DNA of 34,141 bases, taken from an uncultured Collinsella sp. GTDB taxonomy: Bacteria > Actinomycetota > Coriobacteriia > Coriobacteriales > Coriobacteriaceae. The notes beneath the pieces are model-generated. The model made no database searches, had not been told where the DNA came from, and saw nothing but the letters and a program-made list of their open reading frames with translations. This document shows positions 1 to 8,174 of the stretch, one piece after another. Positions within the stretch are counted from its first letter, which is position 1; each line of letters starts with the position of its first letter. The translations under genes and the position numbers were made by a program. The stretch spans positions 1 to 34,141 of the forward strand of contig CAUHCN010000028.1 of assembly GCA_959604825.1 (NCBI GenBank), in the 5' to 3' direction.

Positions 1-24
1 ATCCAAGGGTTATACCCTAAGAGC

Positions 25-50
25 AAACCACCCCTTTTAGGGGTGGTTTT
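25..50. terminator. Hairpin terminator at window start
   Basis: A perfect 10-bp stem (positions 25-34 with 40-49) with a 5-nt loop is followed on the plus strand by a short T-rich stretch. It could end a plus-strand gene lying before the window. It could also end the minus-strand endonuclease gene that stops at 116, because the stem works in both directions, but the T-rich side favours plus-strand use. Confidence 0.6.
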
Positions 51-115
51 GATTTGATCCCTTGGGGACGGAGGAAAACGGATCATTTTTTGGGTTACGG
101 GCGGCGCGGTCGGCA

Positions 116-1081
116 CTAGTCTCCGGATGCCTGGTTGCGGCCGGTGGCGTAGTCGATCTGCACGTGCGGCTGCAGGTTGTAGCAGTACACGTGGAAGCAC
201 AGGGTTTTGCCGTGGTCCTCGATCGATTGTGCTTCCAGACGAATGCCACGACAGACGAGCTCCTCCTCGTTGTACATAGGCGTGACGCGATAGAGCACGT
301 GGTTGCCCGTGTCGCGGACGTAGTCGAGGATCTGCTCTTCAAACGGCAGCATGCCCGTCTCGTTGAGATAGCGCGTGCCGGTGAGGAGATTTTTGCGGTT
401 GGCGTTTTCGCCGCAGAGTGACCAGGCGATGAGGTGGCAGCGGTTGTAGAGGCTCTGGCCTGGAATAAAGTCGTAGCGCTGCTGGTGCCAACCGGCAGGA
501 TGGATACGCGAGATATCGCCGCGCTTGCCCTGACCGAGCGATTCGGGGCCCACGCAGGCGAGCGCCTTGCGAGTGCGGCCCAGGCTGTCGAGCTTGGAGA
601 ATTTCTTAAAGCAGCCCTCTTCGGTGGCACGATCGTATTCATCGAGTGTGAATGACGGCGTGCCGAGCGGGTGCGTGCTGTCGGCGCGAAGGGCAACGTA
701 GGGGTTGCCGGCGTAGTCGGGAATGCTGCTGAGATAAACACCGCGGGCGCGGTTGAGGTCGGGGTTTTCCACCTCGTCGATGGGGGCGGCGGCGCTGTCT
801 GTGGAAGCGTCGTCGCCGGTGTCGGTTGCGACGGAATCGGAGCCATTGCCGGAGTCCTCGGAGCTCGCTGTTCCCGATTCGAGCCGGGCGACCAAGTCCG
901 CTTCGTCGTCGGTACGGCTGGGACTCTCGTTTTGCTTCTCGGCCAGAGCCGCTGCCTGCTCATCGCTTTGCGGTGATAACAGCTTGGGCGCTCCGTCGAG
1001 CGACCCTGTGAACAGCGCAAACCCCAGCACCACGGCGGTGCCGATGGAAAGTGCTTGCTTGTAGGCGGACTTGCGCAACAT
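116..1081 (-). CDS. Exported DNA/RNA non-specific endonuclease
   Basis: A 321-residue protein. The N-terminus (MLRKSAYKQALSIG followed by a hydrophobic stretch to about residue 27) is a signal peptide or membrane anchor. A low-complexity Ser/Asp/Glu/Ala linker follows to about residue 105. The C-terminal half is a nuclease of the DNA/RNA non-specific endonuclease superfamily (Endonuclea_NS_2-like). The motif NRCHLIAW at 213-220 carries the general-base histidine (H216) in place of the more usual DRGH, and an NLLTGTRYLN block follows. The known role of the family is metal-dependent degradation of extracellular nucleic acid, for nutrient scavenging, DNA uptake or escape from DNA traps. The start is supported by AGGAG six bases upstream. 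The gene is monocistronic, downstream of a LacI gene on the same strand. The exact physiological role is not evident. Confidence 0.82.
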   Translation of the reverse strand: MLRKSAYKQALSIGTAVVLGFALFTGSLDGAPKLLSPQSDEQAAALAEKQNESPSRTDDEADLVARLESGTASSEDSGNGSDSVATDTGDDASTDSAAAPIDEVENPDLNRARGVYLSSIPDYAGNPYVALRADSTHPLGTPSFTLDEYDRATEEGCFKKFSKLDSLGRTRKALACVGPESLGQGKRGDISRIHPAGWHQQRYDFIPGQSLYNRCHLIAWSLCGENANRKNLLTGTRYLNETGMLPFEEQILDYVRDTGNHVLYRVTPMYNEEELVCRGIRLEAQSIEDHGKTLCFHVYCYNLQPHVQIDYATGRNQASGD

Positions 1082-1210
1082 GGGGGCTCCTGGATGGACG
1101 GTTGGGAATCTACTAGTCTAGCAGGAGCCGGCAGAGGCCGTTCTGTCGAACAAATACTTAAGATTTGGGACAAACGCCACTGGTTCATTTGCTTCATATT
1201 TGACGTATGG

Positions 1211-2221
1211 CTAGATCGAGGTGGAGTCGAGCCAGTTGAGCTTGCACTCGAGAATGCGCTGCTCGCCGGGTTGGCTGCTGCCATCAAGCAAGGCGAGCAG
1301 CATCTCGGCCGCCTCCCTGCCTTCCTGGTCGACGGGCTCGATGATCGTGGAGACGGTCGGCGTGGTGAGGTTGGTCCAGTCTTCGCAGTTGAGTCCCAAA
1401 AGACCTATTTGCTGCGGAAGTAGATGGGCCATGGGTTGGAGGGCCTTGTAGACACGGGGAAGCGCCCATTGGTTTTGTACGAAGATGAGCGTGCGCTTGG
1501 CGGGGTTGAACTTGTATTTAAAGTATTCGGTAAGCTCGTTGATTGACGGCTTGTTGTGATCGATGGGGATGGCTTTGTAGAGCTGCCCATTCGCGGCCAA
1601 TGCCTCGGCATATCCCTGAAAACGTTCCATGCGAGTGCGCATTTCGGTCATGTTGGCGGCGATGGAAAAGAAGTCTTCGTAGCCGGCGTCGAGAAGCGCC
1701 TGCGTGGCATTGTACACGCCGTCGTAGAGGTTGGTTTTGATCCAGCTGGTGCCTGGGCTGTAGATGGCCGCGTCAAAAAAGACGACGGGCTTGCCGGCGC
1801 GCTTGATGCGGTCGTGGACTGCCTTGAAATTTGCCGTGGGCTGGATGATAAAACCATCGACGCCCAGTGAGAGCATTTTGTCGACATACATGAGCTCGGT
1901 CTCGGGGTTAAAGTTGCTCGTGCAAACGACCGTCTGGTAGCCCGCGGGGAGCATGACCTGCTCCATGCCGTTGAGGACGAGGCCCGCCCATTTGTTGGTG
2001 TTATCCAAGATGATGATGGCGATGACGTGGGTCTGCTTGCCGGTGAGCGTTTGCGCTTGGGCGTTGGGAACGTATCCGAGTTCCTTGATGACGCGCGCAA
2101 TCTTTGCCTGCGTCTTCTCGCTAAGCTTTTCTCGTTTGTCGTTGAGGTAATACGAGACGCTTGCCGTCGAGGTTCCCGCCTCTCGCGCGACGTCTGCGAT
2201 CGTAACGCGCTGTTTTGCCAC
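1211..2221 (-). CDS. LacI-family transcriptional repressor, divergent from the PTS operon
   Basis: 336 residues from the GTG start chosen here. The start is supported by GGAAGGAG about six bases upstream, whereas an in-frame ATG 12 codons earlier has no such site. The N-terminal LacI helix-turn-helix (VTIADVAREAGTSTASVSYYLN) is followed by the hinge and a periplasmic-binding-protein-like effector domain that would bind a sugar or sugar phosphate. It lies head-to-head with the PTS/transaldolase/transketolase locus across about 415 bp of intergenic DNA that carries inverted repeats, so it is the obvious candidate local regulator. That link is positional inference. The effector is unknown. Confidence 0.88.
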   Translation of the reverse strand: MAKQRVTIADVAREAGTSTASVSYYLNDKREKLSEKTQAKIARVIKELGYVPNAQAQTLTGKQTHVIAIIILDNTNKWAGLVLNGMEQVMLPAGYQTVVCTSNFNPETELMYVDKMLSLGVDGFIIQPTANFKAVHDRIKRAGKPVVFFDAAIYSPGTSWIKTNLYDGVYNATQALLDAGYEDFFSIAANMTEMRTRMERFQGYAEALAANGQLYKAIPIDHNKPSINELTEYFKYKFNPAKRTLIFVQNQWALPRVYKALQPMAHLLPQQIGLLGLNCEDWTNLTTPTVSTIIEPVDQEGREAAEMLLALLDGSSQPGEQRILECKLNWLDSTSI

Positions 2222-2345
2222 AGCGACTCCTTCCGACAGATGAGCATTTTCCAACATGATGACTTTGAGTCTTGGTGAGGGATGCGCTTTGGTGAGCGAC
2301 TTTTTCCTTTCATATGAGTATGCAACAAATGCGGTATATGGGTGG

Positions 2346-2362
2346 GGTCGAAATTTGTGACC
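2346..2362. promoter_or_regulatory. Imperfect palindrome, candidate operator upstream of the LacI gene
   Basis: A 17-bp imperfect palindrome with arms GGTC/GACC around an AAATTT centre (six of eight symmetric pairs match). It lies about 125 bp upstream of the repressor start in the divergent intergenic region. It could be an operator for the adjacent LacI protein. No experimental or comparative support is available here. Confidence 0.25.
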
Positions 2363-2443
2363 GGCATGCGCATCTGCCGTCTACCGAGAAAATCAAATAC
2401 TTCTTGACTTTTGAAATCGATGGTAAAATCGCAGGATTCATTT

Positions 2444-2476
2444 TTGGTTAAACGCATAACTAAATAGCGTAACCAA
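2444..2476. promoter_or_regulatory. Inverted repeat TTGGTTA...TAACCAA, candidate LacI-type operator
   Basis: Arms TTGGTTAAACGC and GCGTAACCAA match except for two extra bases in the left arm, around an AT-rich spacer. A related inverted half-site, CGTTTACC, lies at 2491-2498. The cluster sits immediately upstream of the candidate PTS promoter at 2507-2536, so it is well placed for repression or activation by the divergent LacI protein. The assignment to that protein is inferred. Confidence 0.35.
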
Positions 2477-2506
2477 CGCTCTGACCTGCGCGTTTACCGA
2501 AATAAA

Positions 2507-2536
2507 CTGGCATTAAGAAAAACGAGCACCTATATT
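2507..2536 (+). promoter_or_regulatory. Candidate promoter of the PTS operon
   Basis: CTGGCA as -35 and TATATT as -10 with an 18-bp spacer. Transcription would start near 2543, giving a leader of about 95 nt before the EIIBC start. The leader contains a perfect 12-bp palindrome (2581-2592, CGGAGGCCTCCG). The match to consensus is moderate (4/6 and 5/6). Confidence 0.4.
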
Positions 2537-2636
2537 GGTCTTGTCGAAAAGACAGCAAGTCCAAACGGCAGGGGATGCTCCGGAGGCCTCCGCAAACGGT
2601 GTCTTGCGCACGCAACTCTATGAAAAGAGGGAAGCA

Positions 2637-4109
2637 ATGAAGATCGTAGGCGTTGCCGCCTGTACCGTGGGTATCGCCCACACGTATATGGCCCAGAAGG
2701 CGATTCAGGATGAATGCGCCGCTCGTGGCATCGAGTGCAAAGTCGAGGCTCAGGGTGGTCTGGGTATCGAGAATGAGCTCACGCAGGAAGACGTTGATTG
2801 CGCCGACCTGGTGCTCGAGTCCGTCGACGTGGGTGTCGAGAACGAGGACCGTTTTGAGCAGAAGATGGCCGAGGGCAAGTTCCTCAAGGTCGGCACCTCG
2901 GATGTAATCGCCGATCCGGTAAAGATTATCGACCAGGCTGTCGAGATCATCAAGGCGACGGGCGGTGCCGTTGACGCGTCCAAGGCCGAGGCCAAGGCAG
3001 AGAAGAAGGCCGTCTCCGCTGCCCCGCAGGCCCCGACACCGGCGTCCAAGCAGTCCATCTTTGCCGACCCTGGCAAGACGCTGCTCAATGCATTCAATAC
3101 CGGCGTTTCCTATTTTATCCCCATCGTCGTTATCGGTGGCGTGTTCCTCGCCTTCTCGTTGGCATCCGGTACTGCCGGTGCTAGCGGCATGGAGGTCACC
3201 AACCCGTTGATGGTGAGCCTTAACACTATCGGCATGGCCGGCATCTCTATGATGATTCCGGTGCTTGCGGCATACATCGCCTACTCGATGGCCGGTAAGC
3301 CCGCACTTGCCCCCGGCTTCGTCCTGGGCTACTTGGTTAACAACGCCGTCGTCACCCCGAGCGGCAACAGCGTTTCGACCGGCTTCTTGGGCGCCATGAT
3401 CATGGCTGTCATCTGCGGTTACTTTGTCCGCTGGATGAAGACCTGGAAGGTCAACAACACCATCCAGACCATCATGCCCATTCTGATCATCCCGATTCTG
3501 ACCTCGCTCGTCCTGGGCATGGCTTACATCTACATCCTGGCCACGCCGCTTGGCTTTGTGATGGATTGGCTCACCAGCGTGCTCGGCAGCCTGCAGGGCG
3601 GCTCCGCCGTCGTCCTGGGCCTGGTCATTGGCGTTATGACCGCTTTCGATATGGGTGGCCCCATCAACAAGACCGCTTCGACCTTTACCATGGCCATCAT
3701 GGCCTCCGGCATCTACGGCCCCAACGGTATGTTCCGCGTCGCCGTCGCCATTCCCCCGATTGCTTGCGGCCTCGCTGCGCTCATCGCCAAGAACAAGTTC
3801 GATGACGCTGACCGTCAGATGGGCATCTCTGCGCTGTTCATGGGCTGCATCGGTATTACCGAGGGCGCTATTCCCTTCGCGGTCAAGGATCTTGGCCACA
3901 CCCTGCCCGGCATTTGCATCGGCTCTGCCGTGGGCGCGGCGCTTGCCGCCTTCCAGGGCATCGACTGCTATGTTCCGCATGGTGGCTTTATTGTCGCCCT
4001 GGCCACCAACAACGTCGCGCTGTTCTGCCTGGACATCGTGATTGGCTCCTTGGTCGCCGCTGCAATTCTGATTGCCATGAAGCCCACGCTCGATAAGCAG
4101 GCCAAGTAA
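2637..4109 (+). CDS. PTS system fructose-type EIIBC (sugar transporter)
   Basis: 490 residues from ATG 2637, chosen because GAGGGA lies just upstream and because MKIVGVAACTVGIAHTYMAQ is the canonical N-terminus of a fructose-family EIIB domain. The EIIB domain covers about residues 1-100, with the phosphorylated cysteine at C9 in the C-T-x-G-I-A-H-T motif. An Ala/Lys/Pro-rich linker follows to about 140, then the membrane EIIC domain with about nine or ten hydrophobic segments and the conserved GGPINK and PHGG signatures. There is no EIIA domain; EIIA is encoded separately at 8175, at the end of the same locus. The family imports a ketose or hexose with concomitant phosphorylation. The substrate cannot be read from the sequence, but the neighbouring genes suggest an unusual ketose rather than plain fructose (no 1-phosphofructokinase is present). 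Confidence 0.9.
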   Translation: MKIVGVAACTVGIAHTYMAQKAIQDECAARGIECKVEAQGGLGIENELTQEDVDCADLVLESVDVGVENEDRFEQKMAEGKFLKVGTSDVIADPVKIIDQAVEIIKATGGAVDASKAEAKAEKKAVSAAPQAPTPASKQSIFADPGKTLLNAFNTGVSYFIPIVVIGGVFLAFSLASGTAGASGMEVTNPLMVSLNTIGMAGISMMIPVLAAYIAYSMAGKPALAPGFVLGYLVNNAVVTPSGNSVSTGFLGAMIMAVICGYFVRWMKTWKVNNTIQTIMPILIIPILTSLVLGMAYIYILATPLGFVMDWLTSVLGSLQGGSAVVLGLVIGVMTAFDMGGPINKTASTFTMAIMASGIYGPNGMFRVAVAIPPIACGLAALIAKNKFDDADRQMGISALFMGCIGITEGAIPFAVKDLGHTLPGICIGSAVGAALAAFQGIDCYVPHGGFIVALATNNVALFCLDIVIGSLVAAAILIAMKPTLDKQAK

Positions 4110-4123
4110 ACCTTTAAGGACTC

Positions 4124-4212
4124 CGGTTGTGCGGAGGGATGGATTTGACTCCGCACAACCGCCCCTACACAACAAAATCCATCCGCACTGATAGGGCCCA
4201 CATCTGGGTCCC
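4124..4212 (+). other. Structured intercistronic RNA element, potential pseudoknot
   Basis: Between EIIBC and the GatZ-like gene lies a perfect 13-bp stem (4124-4136 with 4149-4161) with a 12-nt loop. Ten of the loop bases (4137-4146) are perfectly complementary to 4175-4184 downstream, so an H-type pseudoknot is possible. A third small hairpin with a one-base bulge follows (4194-4200 with 4205-4212). There is no U-tract, so it is not a standard terminator. It could stabilise mRNA ends, be processed, or act as a regulatory switch. The GatZ-like start codon is at 4254, behind GGAGAAGGAG. Confidence 0.55.
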
Positions 4213-4253
4213 AGGGAACTTTTGTCAAAAATCCTCTGGAGAAGGAGAACAAA

Positions 4254-5522
4254 ATGTCCAACCTCACCATCCGCCAGGCCGTTCAGGGCATGCTCAAGCT
4301 GCAGGACAGCGGCGATCACGCAACCATGGTCGGCATTGGCCCCATGAGCCCCAACCTGATTCAGGCCGTGTTCGAGCTTGCCAAGGACGAGGATTTCCCG
4401 CCCATGTTTATCGCTAGCCGCAACCAGGTCGATATGGACGAGATGGGCGCCGGCTACGTCAACGGTTGGGACCAGACGCGCTTTGCCGCCGACATTAAGA
4501 AGGTTGCCGACGAGGTGGGCTATACCGGTCCGTACTACCTGTGCCGCGATCACGGCGGTCCGTGGCAGCGCGACGAGGAGCGTAACGCCCACCTGCCCGA
4601 GGACGAGGCCATGGAGCTCGCCCGCAAGTCCTTTGTCGCCGACATGGAGGCAGGCTTTGACCTGCTGATGGTCGACCCCACCAAGGACCCCTATCAGATC
4701 GGCAAGGTTATTCCGCTCGACGTGGTGCTTCGCCGCACGATCGATCTTATCGACTATCTTGAGCAGTACCGTCGCGAGCATAACCTGCCCGAGGTTGCCT
4801 ATGAGGTCGGTACCGAGGAGACCAATGGCGGCCTGACCTCCACCGACAAGTATGAGGAGTTCATTTCTCAGCTGCAGCCCGAGCTCGAGAAGCGCGGCTG
4901 CCCCATGCCCACCTTTATCGTCGGCCAGACCGGTACGCTCACCCGTTGGACCGAGCAGGTCGGTCATTACAACTTTAAGAATGCCCGCGAGCTCGCCGAC
5001 ATGGCCAAGCGCTACGGCGTGGGCCTGAAGGAGCACAACGCCGACTACCTGGACGACGCGACGCTGCTCGAGCACATCCCGGCACACGTGACCGCTTCCA
5101 ATGTCGCCCCTCAGTACGGCACCGAGGAGACCCGCGCTTACCTCAAGCTCTGCGCTACCGAGCAGATTCTGGTCGACAACGGCCTGTGCGACGATCCCTC
5201 CGATCTGTATCACACGCTGCTGGTCAAGGCCATCAAGACCGAGCGCTGGCGCAAGTGGATGACCGGCGACGATGTCAACCTGCAGGTTGACGACATTCTG
5301 GCCGACGACGAGCTCAGCCTGAAGATTCTGGATGTCTCCGGCCACTACGCGTTCAACGATCCCGAGGTCAAGGAGCAGGTCGAGAAGCTCTATCGCAACC
5401 TCGCTGCCCAGGACATTGACGGCAAGCGCTTTGTGATCGAGCACATCAAGCGCCCGATCAAGCAGTACGTCGTCGGTCTTAACCTCAAGGGCGTCACGAG
5501 CCGCATCGAGAAGGCTCTCTAA
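4254..5522 (+). CDS. GatZ/KbaZ-family protein, putative ketose-phosphate 4-epimerase
   Basis: 422 residues with a strong ribosome site (GGAGAAGGAG). The sequence has the layout of the GatZ/KbaZ family (class II tagatose-bisphosphate aldolase 'non-catalytic' subunit), with CRDHGGPWQ near 100, MVDPTKD near 140, YEVGTEETNGG near 183, FIVGQTGTLT near 222 and KEHNADYLDD near 260. No catalytic GatY/KbaY partner lies in the window. Some family members are known to act alone as D-tagatose-6-phosphate 4-epimerases, so an independent epimerase role is plausible here. The gene lies between a PTS transporter and transaldolase/transketolase genes, so it probably epimerises the imported sugar phosphate at C4. 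Family membership is well supported; the reaction is inferred. Confidence 0.75.
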   Translation: MSNLTIRQAVQGMLKLQDSGDHATMVGIGPMSPNLIQAVFELAKDEDFPPMFIASRNQVDMDEMGAGYVNGWDQTRFAADIKKVADEVGYTGPYYLCRDHGGPWQRDEERNAHLPEDEAMELARKSFVADMEAGFDLLMVDPTKDPYQIGKVIPLDVVLRRTIDLIDYLEQYRREHNLPEVAYEVGTEETNGGLTSTDKYEEFISQLQPELEKRGCPMPTFIVGQTGTLTRWTEQVGHYNFKNARELADMAKRYGVGLKEHNADYLDDATLLEHIPAHVTASNVAPQYGTEETRAYLKLCATEQILVDNGLCDDPSDLYHTLLVKAIKTERWRKWMTGDDVNLQVDDILADDELSLKILDVSGHYAFNDPEVKEQVEKLYRNLAAQDIDGKRFVIEHIKRPIKQYVVGLNLKGVTSRIEKAL

Positions 5523-5579
5523 GTAGCTTTTCCTACACGACGCCGGGCCCGGGGCATGTCCCAGCTGCAGGCCCGGCAC

Positions 5580-5615
5580 ATAGGACAAAGGGACATCCCC
5601 TTTGTCCTATTTTTT
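5580..5615 (+). terminator. Intrinsic terminator inside the sugar locus
   Basis: A 13-bp perfect stem (5580-5592 with 5598-5610), a 5-nt loop and a run of six T directly after. It sits between the GatZ-like gene and the transaldolase gene, 33 bp before the latter's start. It would split the locus into two transcription units or set a lower level for the downstream half. A second, GC-rich inverted repeat (5542-5549 with 5570-5577) lies just upstream of it. Confidence 0.8.
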
Positions 5616-5647
5616 GAGTTTTGGATTCCTTAGAAGGAGTTTGCACT

Positions 5648-6331
5648 ATGAAGTTCTTTATCGATACCGCCAACCTTGACGAGATCGCCGAGGCCAAGAG
5701 CTGGGGCTGCCTTGCCGGCGTCACCACCAACCCGTCCCTGTACGCCAAGACCGGCGGCAAGCTTGCAGACTTTGAGCCCCACATGCTCAAGATCGCCGAG
5801 CTTTGCGAGGGACTGCCCGTGTCCGCCGAGTCCACCGCGACTACTGCCGAGGGCATGATCGAGGAGGGCAAGCGTCTTGCCGCCCTGGCTCCCAACATCG
5901 TGGTTAAGCTTCCCGTGTGTGAGGCCGGCCTCGCCGCCTGCCGCGCCCTGGCCGATGCAGGCGTGCGCGTCAACATGACGCTTGTTTTCTCGCCGACCCA
6001 GGCCCTCATGGCCGCCAACGCCGGTGCCCGCTACATCAGCCCGTTCGTCGGCCGCTTTGACGACATCGCCGAGGACGGTATTTCGCAGCTCGACAACGTT
6101 GTGACCTGCATTAAGAACTATGACTGGACTGGCAAGAACGTCGACGACACCGTCGAGATCATCACCGCATCCGTCCGCACGCCCAATCACGTGACCCAGG
6201 CGGCGCTGCTCGGTGCCGATATTGCGACCGTCCCCATGGCTGCTCTTAAGAAATGCCTGCATCACCCGCTGACCGACCAGGGCCTTGCCTCGTTCGAGGC
6301 CGACTGGAAAAAGGTCGTCGAGGCACAGTAA
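5648..6331 (+). CDS. Small transaldolase (TalC/FSA-type subfamily)
   Basis: 227 residues from ATG 5648, preceded by AGAAGGAG. It is a compact beta-alpha barrel of the fructose-6-phosphate aldolase/TalC subfamily. The Schiff-base lysine is K87 in NIVVKLP. Two positions separate transaldolases from FSA aldolases in this subfamily. FSA has Gln in VSAQ and Tyr in APYV, whereas here they are Glu (E61, VSAES) and Phe (F133, SPFV), which is the transaldolase state. It should therefore transfer dihydroxyacetone units between sugar phosphates, such as sedoheptulose 7-P and glyceraldehyde 3-P to erythrose 4-P and fructose 6-P. It is co-directional with the split transketolase that follows, making a full non-oxidative pentose phosphate module. 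Confidence 0.88.
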   Translation: MKFFIDTANLDEIAEAKSWGCLAGVTTNPSLYAKTGGKLADFEPHMLKIAELCEGLPVSAESTATTAEGMIEEGKRLAALAPNIVVKLPVCEAGLAACRALADAGVRVNMTLVFSPTQALMAANAGARYISPFVGRFDDIAEDGISQLDNVVTCIKNYDWTGKNVDDTVEIITASVRTPNHVTQAALLGADIATVPMAALKKCLHHPLTDQGLASFEADWKKVVEAQ

Positions 6332-6341
6332 CGATGGTTCT

Positions 6342-6372
6342 GCCGGCCCAGCATTTGTTATGCCGGGCCGGC
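6342..6372 (+). other. GC-rich hairpin between transaldolase and transketolase genes
   Basis: Stem 6342-6349 with 6365-6372 (8 bp), one A/C mismatch, then 6351-6354 with 6360-6363. No T-tract follows. It may affect differential expression or mRNA stability inside the operon. Confidence 0.4.
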
Positions 6373-6393
6373 GTGCTCAAGAGAGGAAACTCC

Positions 6394-7224
6394 ATGACCG
6401 ATCAGGAACTGGCCAAGATTGCCAATGAGGTTCGCCGCGGTATTGTCACGGGTGTCCACGCTGCCAAGTCGGGGCATCCGGGCGGATCGCTTGGCGCCGC
6501 CGACATTATGACCTACCTCTACTTTGAGGAAATGGATGTCGACCCGGCGAATCCGAGCCGCGCCGAGCGCGATCGCTTTGTGCTCTCCAAGGGACATTGC
6601 GCTCCGGCACTCTATGCCGTGCTCGCCGAACGCGGGTTCTTTCCCAAGGAGGAGCTCGAGACGCTCCGTCATATCGGCAGCCGCCTGCAGGGCCATCCCA
6701 ATATGAATGACACTCCGGGCGTCGACATGTCTACCGGATCGCTCGGTCAGGGTATCTCCGCCGCGGTTGGAATGGCGCTCGCCGCAAAGCACTGGGGTGA
6801 CAGCAACCGCGTCTACACGCTATTGGGCGACGGCGAGTGCGAGGAGGGCCAGGTGTGGGAGGCGGCCATGTTCGCCGGCAACCACGACTTGGATAACCTC
6901 GTCGCTATCATCGATCACAATGGCCTGCAAATTGACGGCAGTATCGACGAAGTTAACTCGGCTATGCCGCTTGCCGACAAGTTCCGCGCCTTTAAGTGGC
7001 ATGTGATCGAGCTTGCCGACGGTAACGACATGGCGCAGATTGCCGCCGCCTTTGCCGAGGCCCGCAAAGTGAGCGACTCGCCCGTGGCCATTATCGCCGA
7101 GACGGTGAAGGGCAAGGGCGTCTCCTTTATGGAAAACCAGGTTGGCTGGCACGGCAAGGCACCCAACGATGAACAGTTTGAGCAGGCCATGGCCGAGCTC
7201 GCAGCAGCAGGGGAGGAGCTCTAA
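6394..7224 (+). CDS. Transketolase, N-terminal (thiamine diphosphate-binding) subunit
   Basis: 276 residues from ATG 6394, with GAGAGGAAA upstream. An in-frame longer start has no ribosome site. It carries the first half of transketolase: the GHCAPALYAVLAERGF segment, TGSLGQGI near 113, and the thiamine diphosphate/Mg motif GDGECEEGQVWEA through NHDLDN near 145-170. It needs the partner encoded by the next gene to form an active enzyme. The stop codon overlaps the next start (TAATG), so translation of the two halves is probably coupled, giving equal amounts. Confidence 0.92.
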   Translation: MTDQELAKIANEVRRGIVTGVHAAKSGHPGGSLGAADIMTYLYFEEMDVDPANPSRAERDRFVLSKGHCAPALYAVLAERGFFPKEELETLRHIGSRLQGHPNMNDTPGVDMSTGSLGQGISAAVGMALAAKHWGDSNRVYTLLGDGECEEGQVWEAAMFAGNHDLDNLVAIIDHNGLQIDGSIDEVNSAMPLADKFRAFKWHVIELADGNDMAQIAAAFAEARKVSDSPVAIIAETVKGKGVSFMENQVGWHGKAPNDEQFEQAMAELAAAGEEL

Positions 7225-8162
7225 TGGCAGACGTCAAGAAAGTCGCCACGCGCGTTAGCTATGGCGAGGCACTTGTCGAGCTGGGCAATGAGCGCGATGA
7301 CTTTGTGGTTCTCGATGCCGACCTGGCCGCCGCCACGCAGACCGGCAAGTTTAAGGCTGCGCACCCTGAGCGCTTCTACGATGCCGGCATTGCCGAGAGC
7401 AACTTGATGGGGCTTGCCGCCGGCATTGCGACCACGGGTCACGTCGCCTTTGCGAGCACCTTTGCCATGTTCGCTGCCGGCCGCGCGTACGAGCAAGTGC
7501 GTAATTCCATCGGCTATCCGCATCTCAACGTCAAAATCGGTGCCACGCATGCGGGCATCTCGGTCGGTGAAGACGGCGCCACGCATCAATGCTGCGAGGA
7601 CATCGCGCTCATGCGCACGATCCCGGGTATGACGGTGATCGTTCCCGCCGATGACATCGAGGCTCGCGCTTGCGTGCGCGCCGCCTATGAGTTTGAGGGA
7701 CCGGTCTACATGCGCTTCGGCCGCCTGGCAACACCGGTCATCAACGACCGCGAGGACTATGAGTTCAAGATTGGTCGCGGCGTGGTCGTGCGCGAGGGGT
7801 CCGATGTGACCATCGTCGCCTGCGGCCTGATGGTCGCCGAGGCGCTTGAGGCTGCCGAGGCGCTCGCTGCCGATGGCATTGACGCCGAGGTCATCAACAT
7901 GCACACGATCAAGCCGCTTGATGAGCGTCTGGTGGTTGCCAGCGCCAAGAAGACCGGCCGTGTGGTCACCGCAGAGGAGCATTCGATTGTCGGCGGTCTT
8001 GGCGAGGCCGTTGCCTCGGTGCTCACAGAGCAGCACCCGGTGTCCATGCGCCGCGTCGGCGTGCGCGATGTGTACGGCGAGTCCGGTCCTGCGGTCGACT
8101 TGCTGCATAAGTACGGTTTGGACGCCGACGGCATCGAAGCCGCGGTCAGGTCCGTGTTGTAG
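7224..8162 (+). CDS. Transketolase, C-terminal subunit
   Basis: 312 residues. The ATG shares its A with the stop codon of the N-terminal subunit gene. It contains the pyrimidine-binding domain (YDAGIAESNLMGLAAGIA with the catalytic Glu; THAGISVGEDGATHQ near 109-123) and the C-terminal transketolase domain (VTAEEHSIVGGLGEAV). Split transketolases of this type are common in Actinobacteria, Firmicutes and Archaea. In this context the enzyme interconverts pentose, triose, tetrose and heptose phosphates together with the upstream transaldolase. Confidence 0.92.
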   Translation: MADVKKVATRVSYGEALVELGNERDDFVVLDADLAAATQTGKFKAAHPERFYDAGIAESNLMGLAAGIATTGHVAFASTFAMFAAGRAYEQVRNSIGYPHLNVKIGATHAGISVGEDGATHQCCEDIALMRTIPGMTVIVPADDIEARACVRAAYEFEGPVYMRFGRLATPVINDREDYEFKIGRGVVVREGSDVTIVACGLMVAEALEAAEALAADGIDAEVINMHTIKPLDERLVVASAKKTGRVVTAEEHSIVGGLGEAVASVLTEQHPVSMRRVGVRDVYGESGPAVDLLHKYGLDADGIEAAVRSVL

Positions 8163-8174
8163 GGAGGGCTTTCC

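Noticed and set aside
2460..5588. 1,042-codon open frame on the minus strand
   Set aside because: It lies antisense to the PTS EIIBC and GatZ-like genes, which have clear motifs and ribosome sites. It is His/Gly/Asp-rich and motif-free, as expected for the mirror frame of GC-rich coding DNA.
6253..7224. Longer transketolase N-terminal frame starting at 6253
   Set aside because: It overlaps the end of the transaldolase gene and lacks a ribosome site. The start at 6394 has both a ribosome site and the family N-terminus.
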